From contig NC_133472.1 of assembly GCF_025370935.1 (NCBI RefSeq), forward strand, positions 14,212,397 through 14,276,396: a DNA stretch of 64,000 nucleotides, given 5' to 3'. Origin of the DNA: Choristoneura fumiferana. Taxonomy: Eukaryota; Arthropoda; Insecta; Lepidoptera; Tortricidae. The notes under the pieces are model-generated. The model did no database searches, was not told the origin of the DNA, and saw only the letters and a list, made by a program, of their open reading frames with translations. A program made the position numbers and the translations under genes. This document shows, piece by piece, positions 1-12,300 of the stretch. Every line of letters begins with the position of its first letter. The stretch's first letter is position 1.

Positions 1-90
1 ATGGATTTTTAAACCCGTATAAAATAAGTTTCTGCTAACGTCTAGCAGTAGATAAATAATTGAAGATCGAATAGCTTAATATAAAATTAT

Positions 91-230
91 GTACAGTCAA
101 CGTCATAAATAAGTGATCACTTTTGTACCTTGTCACTTTAACGTCATGTTTGAAAAGTCATACGCAATTGTGTAACGACGGAAAGCGACAAGGTACAGAA
201 ATGATCACCGATTTATGACGTTGACTGTAC
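91..230. repeat. MITE with GTACAGTC...GACTGTAC ends
   Basis: The inverted arms GTACAGTCAACGTCATAAAT and ATTTATGACGTTGACTGTAC are perfect, and the inner arms (GTGATCA, GTACCTTGTC) also pair. CAGTC ends flanked by TA suggest a Tc1/mariner-type MITE. Confidence 0.8.
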
Positions 231-568
231 TTAGGTATCAAACAATAGATACTTTCTGTTGACTTACAAGTAAAACTTCACATGAATTTAAGGCCTCACA
301 ACACAAGAACCTATGTAAAGGAAACAATCCATAATAGCTGATATCCTTATCTGATGAGAATCTAATTATGCTTAACTTTTACATATTGGTACTTGCGAAC
401 CAAGTCAGACTCTCACTTAGCTGGTTTGTCGTAGTCTTAAAATAAACACCTTAAGTCCTAAAAATAATATGAAAGTAAAAAAAATTATCTGATACGCTGA
501 TTGTGTCAATTTGCACCTTTCGTATGGACGATCTCTGCACTTAGGTAATGGATGTATTTATTTGCAAG

Positions 569-628
569 CGTGCCGGACGCCTACCCGCCGCCACCGCCGC
601 TGCCACTGCTTGGACAGTGGAGCAGAGC
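569..628 (+). CDS. Possible short coding exon of an unseen plus-strand gene
   Basis: A 60-nt GC-rich block lies between a plausible acceptor (TTTATTTGCAAG) and a perfect GTAAGT donor. One frame reads VPDAYPPPPPLPLLGQWSRA, proline-rich and unlike the AT-rich surroundings. The exon length is a multiple of three. No partner exon can be confirmed. The GC-rich block at 1.4-1.6 kb is phase-compatible through an AG with no pyrimidine tract. It could equally be non-coding. Confidence 0.3.
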
Positions 629-694
629 GTAAGTTACATTTAGAGCTACAGGTTTCAACTTAAGGTTCCTGGACTAGGTTTCTGCAATTCATTT

Positions 695-815
695 ACCCCC
701 TGTTTCACCATCCATTGATCAAATTTGTTTGACGGGTTTTGTTCGAATAGACGGAGACGGCATCACATTTATCCGTCAAAGAAAATTAATCAACGGGTGG
801 TGAAACAGTTCCTTA
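695..815. repeat. MITE of the CTGTTTCACCA family, copy 1
   Basis: The arms TGTTTCACCATCCATTGAT and TGGTGAAACAG are inverted, and the interior GTTCGAATAGACGGAGACGG is shared with the copy at 3383-3527. The arms have diverged. Confidence 0.65.
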
Positions 816-865
816 GTGTGGTTTTATTTTGGCGTTTTAAAGCGCAAATATTCACATCTACTTAT

Positions 866-1003
866 GTACAGTCAAGTGCAAAAATAAGTATCTATTCGAA
901 CCACTCAAAAATATGTTACTTACTACGGCCTTATAGCGTCGGAACAGGAGTCTGTGGTACTTATTTTTTAAACTGAATAAGGTCATATTTTTACACTTGA
1001 CAC
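866..1003. repeat. Decayed GTACAGTC-type MITE
   Basis: The left end GTACAGTCAAGTGCAAAAATA pairs with TATTTTTACACTTGAC on the right. The right terminal bases have been lost. Confidence 0.5.
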
Positions 1004-1379
1004 TTACCTGCACCTATTCGAAACTTCTTTGCGCCTAAAATGCACGTTTACAAAGCTCACGGTTTAAAACAACAATGGTTACATCTTAGGTAGGTAGGTA
1101 CATTTTTTTAGGTAACAAGTCAATAGATACATTTCTGTTGCACGTTTGCTGTGTTAATGGTAGATAGACCCTTTTGGTAGGGTAGACAGACCCTTTGTCC
1201 TACTAATGTCATATTCATGTTGATATCTTATAAGTACATCTGCCGAAGCAATCATAGCTAAATGGATTACGAAAAGGTTCCAGCCTCGTAGGTGGTTCAG
1301 TTCCCTCGACTGTACATACTCGTATTATTTCACGTTACCAAAGATAGTGTTAAACCAGTTGTATTGTTCATAGCTGAAG

Positions 1380-1610
1380 CGGTTAGACGGCGGTAAGGCG
1401 GAGGAGTTGGCCTGAAGTCGCGAAGTGCCCGCGCCGCGGGCCGGGCTGGCCGGGCTCCCCGGCCTTCAGGGCCGCACGGGGCCCGCTGGCCTGACAATAC
1501 CCGCAGGCCCTGCAGGCTTCACAGTACCCACTGGAACTGCAGGCCTCACCGTGCCCAGCGACATCCGACACTACCGTCTCCACCGACCTCACTAACACAC
1601 ACATTCTGAC
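1380..1610 (+). repeat. GC-rich block with three 27-bp tandem repeats, possible collagen-like coding
   Basis: The block is far more GC-rich than its flanks. Three imperfect 27-bp units lie at 1485-1511, 1512-1538 and 1539-1565. In one plus-strand frame they read as nonapeptides AGLTIPAGP, AGFTVPTGT and AGLTVPSDI, preceded by Gly-X-Y triplets (GLAGLPGLQGRTGPA), and the frame ends at TAA 1593-1595. The minus strand is also open (1383-1604), so coding sense is unproven. Confidence 0.45.
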
Positions 1611-1872
1611 TCTAAAAAAACAATACCTACGTACACGACTATTTTTCTATTAGATACCTACTCTATGAAAATAAAGTTCAAGTTCATAGGGCCTTTGTTA
1701 CTTCTTTCAATAGAAAGTGCCCAACAACCAATAGATCAGAAGAAGGTCTAGATAATCTGTGACAAATGGTTTGAAATGAAATGATCATTCATATCAAAAT
1801 CTTTTTGCCATTCACAAGCCCTTGCTCCAGTTCAAACAAAACTTTTTCTGGATTTCGCCCTGCACCATAGTA

Positions 1873-2085
1873 TAAATAAATAAATATCATGGGACACTTG
1901 ACACCAATTGACCTAGTCCCAAACTAAGCAAAGCTGGTACTATGGGTACAATACATAATTAACCATCCAAGACCCGAGAACAAACATTCGTATTCTTCTT
2001 ACAAATATCTGCCCCGGCCGGGGATCGAACCTAGGACCTCAAGCTTCGTAGTCAGGTTCTCTAACCACTTAGCCACCTGGTCGTT
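1873..2085 (-). mobile_element. tRNA-derived SINE, copy 1
   Basis: Read on the minus strand the head is tRNA-like: an A-box-like TGGCTAAGTGGTTAGAG and a B box GGTTCGATCCC, then a body including GACTAGGTCAATTGG and an AT-rich TAAATAAATA tail. Near-identical copies lie at 11328-11592 and 39420-39655. Confidence 0.85.
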
Positions 2086-3242
2086 AAATATACCTAGGTA
2101 TTACTGGCATTCAAAACCACCTAAATATATTGTATCGAATAAAAAAAAATTAAGTAGGGTATATTACGTTATTAGGAACGTTCATAGTATATTAACGTTC
2201 AAATTTGTGTCTTGTAGAGTAAATACTCCACAGAACACAAACACAACACATACTCGTAGATGTGACAAAGTAAGTGTTTTCGAATATTCCAGTGTTTAAT
2301 ACTTAGTAAATTCCTCCCTATTGGACAAATGCTTCTGAATTTTTAAAGCAATGATAATACTGCCTCTATTTGAACAATCCTGAACAATATTATATTTCTA
2401 AATGTGTATGGTTATTTCTTTAATTTACTCATGTAACGGTAATTTTAGTGTAATTACCTACGTCAATAATACGTAACGAGTTTTAAAGTAAGCTTTGGTA
2501 AAGAAACAAATTAAAGTTTCTATTGCATATAATGTAACCAGTGCACCTGTAGTGAAGTAACACTATTTTTGTAAAATTTTAAAGATGTTCTATAAAAAAA
2601 AAAACAGAAATTGTATTCAACGTATTCCAAATTTTACTTAGTTATGGTATTTCCTAGCGATAAGTAATTTTAAGTGTAAGAATATGATTTTGCATTATAC
2701 CAACAATATAAAAACTATTCTTACTAAGTAATATATTCGAGTTTACTCATCAGTGTCTGTAATTAATTACTGTACCTACTCTGCATGTGTTCAAGTATAT
2801 TTGTACGTGTGGATTATTAAGAAATTTGTCTTTAGCGTGTATAATTGAATATAATAATAATTATTTTACTTAGTTATAAGAAGTTTTATTTTGACTACGA
2901 GTATAAGGTGGCCAGTTATTGGCGATTTACCCCACATTTACCCTATCTCATTTTTATACATAATGCGCTCATCCAGTCCCCCGAATTAAGACTATTTGAT
3001 GCACCAAAAGGCACTGCGCTCATCACTTAAGTAGTGATCCAGGAAGCTGTCTGCGGTATCACTGTTTTACCGTGTGGTTGACGTATCCAGTTACCCCGCC
3101 AGTCTGCAAACAATTCAATATTGCCTCAAGTTTCCCGTAGGTCAACACAGTGTCTGTAGACAAGATGCGCTATTATAGCCGGACGCCGTTAAGCTAGAAG
3201 CACTGTGTCGTGTAAGTTAAGTATGTCGATTTCATACATTTA

Positions 3243-3380
3243 GGGCCTGTTTCACCACTTGTCGACTAACTTTAAGTGACGGATATCAGTGATGCCGCCT
3301 CTTGTTTGTTTTGTCCGAATAAACGACGGCATTACTTTTAACTGACAGTTAAAGTTAGTCGTCAAGTGGTGAAACAGACC
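3243..3380. repeat. MITE of the CTGTTTCACCA family, copy 2
   Basis: The arms GGCCTGTTTCACCACTTG and CAAGTGGTGAAACAGACC are inverted, with further pairing inward. It abuts copy 3 with about two bases between. Confidence 0.8.
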
Positions 3381-3382
3381 AT

Positions 3383-3527
3383 TAGGGGCTGTTTCACCAT
3401 CCATTGATTAGTGTTAACTGACGGTTAAATGTGATGCCGTCTCTATTTGTTTTGTTCGAATAGACGGAGACGGCATGACATTTAACCGTCAGTTAACACT
3501 AATCAATGGATGGTGAAACAGCCCCTT
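3383..3527. repeat. MITE of the CTGTTTCACCA family, copy 3, near-perfect palindrome
   Basis: The arms run about 60 bp each almost without mismatch (TAGGGGCTGTTTCACCATCC... on the left). The loop is about 20 bp (TATTTGTTTTGTTCGAA). Confidence 0.85.
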
Positions 3528-3589
3528 AGTATGGTAGGAATGACATCAATAGGACGACACAACAGGCTATATTAATTACGTTTTTTTTA

Positions 3590-3650
3590 ATACTGGGGGA
3601 GGCCTTTTTCCAACAGTAGACGTCCTACGGCTGATATAATAATAATGATG
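3590..3650 (+). mobile_element. RTE-like LINE 3' end with trinucleotide tail
   Basis: GGGGGAGGCCTTTTTCCAAC, AGTAGACGTCCTACGGCTGA and then (TAA)n/ATGATG match the typical lepidopteran LINE 3' terminus ending in a microsatellite. There is no coding part. Confidence 0.65.
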
Positions 3651-3999
3651 CAAAATACCAAATATATGAAACCGATATGCATCTGACGCTGACGCATTAT
3701 GACAAGCAGTGGTTCTAGATTTAAGATAATTCTAAGTCGATTTTACGCGTAGTCATATGACTGTGCGGTGTGCGAGGAAAATACGCATATAACTTGTACT
3801 GATAGGTAGGTAGAAAGTAGAATCAAAGATGGTTTTTATATAAAATGAATATTTTATTACACGACCAATTTGCTATTCTTTTAGCAACGAATAACGTTAG
3901 TAATACGATATTTGACAACTAGTGAATTTGCCATATTATACAAGAAATATAGATATAGGTACTAAGCAGTAAATGATTAGCGAAAAAAAAACTCTTAAG

Positions 4000-4110
4000 T
4001 AACTCAAAATCACCTCAAAATAGTAAATTTTTTGAGTGAACTTTATGAACATTCAATTTTGTTGACATATTGATTTTAGATACGAGATTTTTTCAAAGTA
4101 GTGATGATAT
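4000..4110. repeat. Dispersed short repeat, partner of 5888-6018
   Basis: It shares CCTCAAAATAG, GAACTTTATGAACATT, CAATTTTGTTGACATATTGA and TTTTTCAAAGTAGTGA with the copy at 5888-6018. Confidence 0.6.
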
Positions 4111-5887
4111 GTGACTCTTTCTGGCGCTACTTGCGTGTGATGACAAATGCTAGTATTGTTAATTCCAATCCTTTATAACTCTGTTATATGTATGTAAAAT
4201 AACTTAACAATTATTTTTCTGGTTATTCTGTGCATCCATGTCTCAGTTTGTATTTTCGATATGGTTTCACGGGATACCCGTAAAAGTAACAAATTTGGAG
4301 TTGAAATAAAAAATCCAAAAAAGACTCCAAAAAACCAATCATAATTATTTTTCCGTTTGATAACACGCATTAACAAGGTTTGATTTATATAACGTAAAGA
4401 AAAAGTAGTCACATACCGTATTTGGTTACATTTATCAATTATCTTTAATTTGTTATATACCGTATTTACCTTATTACTAGGTATACGATGAACGACTTGT
4501 ACGAGTATGTTCACAATAATCCACGATGCTGTACTTAGGTTCATAATTGTTCCTAATAGTACCTATTGCCACCTTCGCCGCGCTCTCCTACAGGTACTTT
4601 TCGTTTCAAATTCCAGAAAACTACAAGCATTGTACTACAAAAACACAATTCTATATTATCTACTTAGCTCAATTAGGAAATTAGCGCATGGTGAAATTTG
4701 AAACATTACATACTTCGCAACTTAAATTTGTTTTTTGGCTTATTTCGTGTTCAATTCCAACCAATATACTGATAATATACTTAAGTAAAAAAATCTAAGT
4801 GTTTCCATGGTTTATTATTATTATTTTCTTTTAATAATAATCACTGATCAGACATAGATCCAATGAACCATGTTGGATGTTAATCGCCATTAAGGAAAAA
4901 ATGTGAAAATACTTTACTATAGGAAATATTCAAACATAATCACACATTTTTCTACTGAAATATACCTATCTATCATAGTTTTACTGACAGTTAACGAGTA
5001 TATCCTTTTGGAATTACGTTCTGATCAGTGATCACATTAATTGCAGTCTAATAATCTAATAAATTCAGTTACTTTTAGTGATACTATACAGATCATGTTG
5101 TTGGCTCTATTCGTTTTGCCTAAGTCACTCTGACTAAAATAAAAAATAGAAACTTAGGGAGTAATCCCTAAGAATTTCACGTGATACGTTTAACGAAGTT
5201 TAGAGCGTAGAAAAAGAAATAAACTGGCTCTGGCAAGAGCAAACTTGCGCACTGCCTTTCCAGTAAACACAACTTGGCCCGGCACTACTTAAGAGTACGA
5301 GTTTATCAGTCTTAAAATACTTTGATGAGACTAGTGCTTTTTAATTAAAATCACATCCATATATAATATGTAGTGTCGGTACTACGTACTTACGTTTTAT
5401 TGTAACAGTCATTCTTATTCAGGCTATCATCTAACTAAGCGAGACACCACGCGTTGGAGCCGCGCTGACACACCATTGAACCTTATTAAAAAATGGAGCA
5501 CAAAATAGCTTGAACAGTAAAAACATTCAATTCAAGAAGTGGTCTCACGGCTGCCTCGCGAGGTCATCCGCTAGTCATGTTACTGTATTAAAACATAAAA
5601 CGAAAGAACAATCTTAATATTAAGGCCTCGTGCACTAAATACTACATATTATACATTTTCTAAACGATTATAAGGGATATGTTTAGGTATGTACAGTAAA
5701 TACGTTGTAATAGTATTGCAATTAATAAAATTGACAATTTATATATATTGGAATAATTAAACCTATTATTGCTAAGTTGATTTCATTTACATACAAGATA
5801 TGAAAAATTTCATTACAAGCTGAATAAATAGGTTTCAGATTCTTAATAAAATATGACAGTACCTATTCATAATTCCATCGTCAAATT

Positions 5888-6018
5888 GTCACTACTATTA
5901 AAAAACTCGTACCTCAAAATAGATAATTTTTCTTAGTGAACCTTATGAACATTGTGTCAAGGTTCAATTTTGTTGACATATTGATGACAGATACGAGAAT
6001 TTTTCAAAGTAGTGACGA
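5888..6018. repeat. MITE-like repeat with CACTACT/AGTAGTG ends
   Basis: The left CACTACTATTAAAAAACTCG pairs with the right TACGAGAATTTTTCAAAGTAGTG. It is a second copy of the repeat at 4000-4110, with a short internal insertion. Confidence 0.6.
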
Positions 6019-6714
6019 AATATATCAGCTTTAAAAATAAATTCGCGTAGATAGAATATAAAGATAACTACATATATAAAATTAATCTAGGCTAAAAGTA
6101 AACCTGCTTATGTGCGATAAACGCATGAATTCGAGAGAGAAAACATATCAAATGCTCACGCTTGTTTTAACTTTTTTGTATGAAAAATCTTGCAAGTATT
6201 ACGTTGCAGGGGCGTGGAGTTAATTAGTTGATCGAGCGACATTGCAAGACATCGGCTACATGGTAATTCTAGTCTAGTGTCAGTTCACATGTTCGTATTT
6301 ACCCTATGGTCAATGGGCCATGACCCAGGGCGGCGAAGCCACATATTTCCGTTTTTTTTCTTCAATGAAATTCTTTATCGTCACTTAATCGGGCGCCAAA
6401 ACTTCTCAGACCATCAATCTGGTAAGAATGACGAAAGAATTATCGTGTAGCCTTCACGGACTGACGGACTGATGAAAATTCGTCAATGACAGAAAACCAA
6501 AATGATGGACTGAACTGAGGCCAGAGTTAGCGTCTAACCAATGTCTAAATATTTGCAAGTTTTTTCTAACTTGTGTAAACTGGACTCAAGCGACATAATT
6601 ATGATACAAATAATTATAAGACAAATAGCATCATTACAATTTCTACCTGTAATATTTGATGATTAATTAGTATTTTATTTTCTTAAGTAGAAAAACAAAG
6701 CTCGTAATGTTTAG

Positions 6715-6880
6715 GTTTCCAGTCAGTTTACAAAAACGGAATCCTTATACTATAATGCATATAGGATCACTTTGTCATACATCTGTCTGTGTGTCTGTCA
6801 AGACCCATTTTCTCAGGAACGCGTGAAGGTATTAAGCTGAAATTAATATCAAATACTCAGGTCTGCTTAAAGAATTTGAT
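6715..6880. repeat. Dispersed lepidopteran repeat fragment
   Basis: AAAACGGAATCCTTATACTA, CACTTTGTCATACATCTGTC and TTTCTCAGGAACGCGTGAAG resemble the common GGTTCCGTA-type dispersed repeat also seen near 55.5 and 61.9 kb. Assignment is from recognition only. Confidence 0.45.
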
Positions 6881-8369
6881 ACGAACACAACACTACTACA
6901 AAATATCAAACGCTCGAAATTTAATAATTGTGAATGCAACTAACTGTGGGATAATGTCATGATAATTTTCTCAATGACTTCTTGTATTTTGAGATGTAGG
7001 TGGGCCTTAGGCGGTTCACTGATCAAATTCAACTGTTTACGTTAGTAACTAACCTAATATACTAATATTCTTTGATTGTACTTAAAGAATCGCTACGAGT
7101 ACAAAAATAAAATAAAAAATTATTACATGGCGACAATATCTTACTAACTAGTTCATATTCTAAACGAATAGTATTGAGTAATTTAAATGAAGTCAATTTT
7201 TTTCTAACATACAACAATGTAGGTTAAAATTATATCAAAACAAATAGCTCTAAAATAAATTGGCCTAAAAATTTCATTCACTCACACAAGTGCATGCAGG
7301 CAAGCCAGACAATTGTTACCGGGAAAAAATCGGATTATCGCTGTATATAATGTAACTATAGCAATTTCTTTTACGCTATCAATCCTTTACAAGTTCTTCC
7401 TTTCCTCACTTGTAATGGATCTAGTGCGAAAAAAAATCACAGCAAATTAAAGGTACTGCCGAAGGAACTACATACTTACTGCGATAATTCGAAAATTCTT
7501 GTTTTTATTTTTAATTGAGGTTACTTTGTCGACAAACTTTAAAGCTATTTGGAAACCAGGTTTACAAGATAACTTTAGTCTCATTGGAACCAATTTACCT
7601 GCATTTCAGTTGCAACCAAATAAAATTACATTTTAATCTCGAATAAAAAAATAGGCATGACATCTCGAAATTTTATTAAATGTAGCCCAGCTGTATTAGC
7701 AGTTGACTACGGAATTAGAGAAAACTTGTGGACCTTGAATATCTTGAGACGCGGACACGAGATTTCGTGATACTTTTAAGACAGTTTTTAAAGTGCCAAA
7801 ATTAAGGTTCTTACTAAGTTTCCAACAAAAGTTTCCAAGGTTCTCTTATGTATTGAACTGACTTAATTAATGTGAATGAATACTCACCCACATCAAATGC
7901 ATTACATTAATTACATATAATTAATAATTACACAACATTAGATAGACGTATTACCATATCCTCAATTATCTATGGTAAATAATATAAAATGCTGACTCAG
8001 TCATCCGAACTGATGGATCCACTAAAATCCATATTTATAAATTAAAGCGATTTTTCCTAAAATAACGTGTTGAAACAAGTTCAAATTTAGCAAAAATAAA
8101 AATAATTACACGAATATCGTGGAACTACCTATTCTATAAAATCTCGTCATCTACTATTCAGTACCGTCATGTGATGAAATTCATCAATTTGCGAATTATA
8201 AACAACTCCTTGAATATAAATATTGTTGATTAGATAATTTACGAATTACGTCATATTCACATGCCACGTTTGGAGTGTATACATGAGTTAATTTTATATG
8301 GCACTGATTTAAAGCGGCAGTTGTATATTGTAGAATTGGTGAGTTCAAAATAACAAAATACATGTTTAT

Positions 8370-9095
8370 TTAAAAGTTCAGCAGTAATAATTGAGCAGTA
8401 AACTAAATAAAAACGATTCGTTAGAAATTTTTAAATGGGCATTTAAATAAATATTGAGCAGAAATATGACCAAATGGGCAGTTATTAGCTGTCAGGTAAT
8501 AAAGCGAAATAAGCCGGTGAGAAATCTCATTCTGAACCGTTCTTAAAAATGACGCGGAAAAATGTATCCCTTTGAACTGAAGCTCCAACAATTTATTTAC
8601 TTTATCTTTTACTTTTTTCGATAAGCTACGTTCTGGACTCTTTACTTTCATGGTAATGATAATCTTCAGTACGATACATAAATAGGTACAGCATCTGAAA
8701 AAGAATCATACAAGATCGTACCTTCTAGCTGAGCACTGAGGTCCTCGTTTCTTTACTTTATTAGACCAATATAGTATGTTTTCGTTCCTTCTTCCGATTC
8801 GTATGAATAACGAATAAGTCAAATATGTAAGTAAAAATTCTAACGTAACTCAAAAATTTACTTACACACGTTTCTTTTTGATCGAAATATGTTGTTTCGC
8901 GATGAACCTGGGTGCACTACTGTCAATATCGATGTTTTTCAGCATTAACTGCCGAACTATTTATCTAACTGCCCATTCCATTATTTTACTGGCCAATCAT
9001 TTATAACACTCCTTAAATAATTTTAGAACCTGAGTTGTAAGAAGAAATAACTGCTGAAGTTTCCATTTATTACTGCTCCGGTTTTACTGCTATAG
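8370..9095. repeat. Possible mobile element rich in AGCAGTAA / GGGCAGTTA motifs
   Basis: Direct motifs (GAGCAGTAA, AATGGGCA, GGGCAGTTATTAGC) on the left recur inverted on the right (TTACTGCTCC, TAACTGCCCA, TTTTACTGCT). The boundaries and class are uncertain. Confidence 0.4.
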
Positions 9096-9314
9096 TAATT
9101 TACCAACCACCAGAAAATAAAATGCACGTAGATTAACTTCGAGTATAGTCTCCTACTTCGTTCCAAACACGTACGTCCCTTTATAATGCGGAAGTTTACA
9201 AAATGACAAGTTTAATAACTTAACATCGCTAAATACTAATTCGATGTGCTAGATGAATGAATCTTAACTGATAACGTATTACCTGCATTTAGAAAGCAAC
9301 TGAGAGCATGTCTG

Positions 9315-12300
9315 TTATATGAACTTGAAACATTTCTGTTTGTCGTGCGGTATTCGAGTTTTAAACAGAACGGAGTCGGCGCGGTACTGTGTAGAAAGCA
9401 GCGGTGTATATCCCATAACCTGAAAGAAACAAGCCAGAAATAAATTGACGGTTTGCTTTTAACTTCAAACGTGCACATTTTCATATAACAATATACTACA
9501 CCGCGACCGGCCAACAATAAAAGCCAATCTTTTATTTGCGCTTTATGCGTATGCATGTCTATCGCTACATCAGACATTACTGAGCGTTAACTTATTTATA
9601 AATAATAATACAAGCTGCTAAAAGCTGCAAAAAGCTATGCTATGCTATGCAATGCTGTTAAAAGGTTAATACTTTTTTTTAACTCGTTTGCTTTAAATTT
9701 TGGTAATTAATTTTGACCCACGGATTGAATTGAAATTGTTATATTTGTGTATACAATCATCAAAAAAGAGTGTTATAAAACAAAGCAAAACACTTGAGTT
9801 AAATGAAAAATAAATTGCGAGTAGTTAAACAACTGTTTGCACTGATGTTTCGTACAGGTGAGCCTGTTTGAAGCTTGGGTTGGCGACTAGCTCTAAGTTT
9901 TATTTAATTCTTGGTGAAACTTGGACTAAAAAGGATATTTGAAAGATACAGGCACTACACTTACTTGAGAAAAGTACTGTATGCATTTGTGTCGCTCGTG
10001 GAAATGTGTTTCATCCGATGAGAGCGTGACCGGGCAACCGGGGCATCGGAACGTCCAGCGCGAAGTCACCTGAGATAAATGACGGACCACGTCAATATTA
10101 AAAGTAATCGCTTGACAAAACCATTCAGTAGCGCTTGATTTAAGGTATTTTAGACGTTACGTACTGCTTTTATAAAACGAGTCAAGCTTCCATTTTCGAA
10201 ACTACAATAAGTTTTAGTCCTGGCAATAGTTCCACTTTACAGTTCGTTTGCTTAACTATCCGCCGCAAAGGTAACAGTCTACACCAATCGTCGAGTAGCA
10301 ACTTCATCTAACATCACAAAAGCGTCTCTTCACCTTCACAGGTGGCTTCCTGGTGATATGCGAGACGAGGAAGTTCATCGCAATATCCTCGCAGTTCATA
10401 AACTCGTCAACGTAGTCTCGGATGGCGGCGGGGAGCAGTCGCCAGTACGCCCACAGGTAGTAGCGATGCACGAACGCAGCGCCAGTCAAAACCATGCTGA
10501 GCTCGCAACTGAAACAAAATAAACACAAATGCCACCGGAGTTGAGGTCACGCACACAAGAACATGTCATGCAATGACAGCGGGATTTTGACATTCTCTCA
10601 TTCATTTAATTCCTTTTCCTTTTATACAATTAGTTATTCATGTAGCTATGCATGTAATCAATCATTCACTTCAACTTTCGTGGCACTACCTATCATTGTC
10701 GAGGTCCATGTCAAAGCAATTACTGGATTTGTATTTCATAATTTTTCGTTATTCGAATGAATTAACAAATCATAAATAAGCTTTTTTTGCTGGCTAGAGA
10801 AAGTGCGCTTCATGTCAGCCGACGTTCGTTGAAAAAAGAAAATGGAGTTATTAGACCGTGCAATTTCTGCGCATGCTCACTAAAAAATCATGTAGCAAAA
10901 AACAGACGGACAAGCTCCTATACAACTCTCAGTTACGTGTCTAACGGTCAGTAATTCTCATACTTCGTCTCTAGGCATTAGATTATGATTACCTGTAGTT
11001 GGAGTTATACAAAAATCCGTTATTATAATTGAGGTCCCACGCGTGGTAGCGGCCAGGAAATCCTACGATGCGATCGCGATGCTCCCGCCACACTCTGTGT
11101 AACAAATAAACTTCGTTATACATATAAAGGTTTTCATGGTTTTATTCTCTGTAATTAATTTTAAAAAATATGTATACAATGACACCATGTATTTATTGTC
11201 CTGATTATTCCTAATCAAGAGAGAGATAATTACAAATTATAATTAAATAGTACTATGAATATTTTCAATTTGTGCAATTTGAACAAACGTTAGAGTAAAA
11301 GCAGTTTTATTTCTAACAATTATTTTATTTACAATAAATAAATAATAAATATCATTGGACACTTGACACCAATTGACCTAGTCCCAAACTAAGCAAAGCT
11401 TGTACTATGGACACTAGGCAACGCATAAACATACTTATATAGATAAATACATACTTAAATACATATTAAACATCCAAGACCCGAGAACAAACATTAATAT
11501 TATTCATACAAATATCTGCCCCGGTCGGGATTCGAACCCGGGACCTTAAGCTTCGTAGTCAGGTTCTCTAACCACTTGGCCATCCGGTCGTCAAAAAAAT
11601 GTTACCTGAACGCGAAAACGATCTCATCATGTCTGAGATGCGCGTCATCGTCAACGCAGAGCACAGCTTCGGTGTCGATGAGATCGAACGGCAGGAACCG
11701 GTTGTTGAGCGAGTTGCGCGGCGACCGCACCACGGCCACCGGCGCGCCGCTCTCCGGCCACGCCAGCGACGCCGACGGCGGCGAATGACCGTTCCATACC
11801 ACCACCACCTAAAGATTATGCCATGTTTTTTATTTATCTATTTATTTAAGAAACAAACAGTCGTTTACATTTATGCCATGTTTACCACTGACAACTTTAC
11901 GACGCAAACGGGTCGGGTACTGTTTGCTAGCTTTGTATCGTCCTTTGCAAATATAGCTCTGGCCTTAGTCAAAGGACGGACACTATGATTGCTGTCAATG
12001 ACTCAAATGTGTACTGTTGTGTACTTACATATTTAACAATACTATTTGTGGAAAATTACGTCTAAGGCCACTATAGGTATGTCTTATAAGATAACAAGTG
12101 CATGAATGAAAACGAAATCAATTCTTGCTGAGAAAATTAACAACCAACTAACTGTAGCTGAAACTGACCTTGTTGAGGTAGGGCAGGCCGCGAAGCCGCG
12201 CCACGGCAGCCGCGAGCACCGCCTCCCGCTCGTAGGTGAGTATGACGACGGTGAACTGCTCGCGCGGGCGGTCGCCGCCCAGCGCCTCGCTGAACTCCTT

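Larger units (their letters stand above)
1..9300. other. Repeat-rich region without a confirmed gene
   Basis: Apart from the weak exon signal (569-628), the GC-rich block near 1.5 kb and the listed repeats, I find no exon chain. The longer open frames on both strands lack recognisable domains. The right edge contains the 3' UTR of the EXTL3 gene. Confidence 0.6.

Noticed and set aside
725..976. Plus-strand frame of 83 codons
   Set aside because: It overlaps two MITE copies and encodes nothing recognisable.
2061..2083. tRNA-like head at 2061-2083 and its counterparts at 11570-11592 and 39421-39443
   Set aside because: The A and B boxes belong to SINEs; no complete cloverleaf with an acceptor stem is visible, so these are not tRNA genes.
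4173..4544. Minus-strand frame of 123 codons
   Set aside because: AT-rich composition, no domain and no conserved pattern.
9236..9577. Minus-strand frame of 113 codons starting upstream of the last EXTL3 exon
   Set aside because: Only its 9315-9419 part, in a different reading phase, is coding as the last EXTL3 exon; the longer frame crosses the intron.
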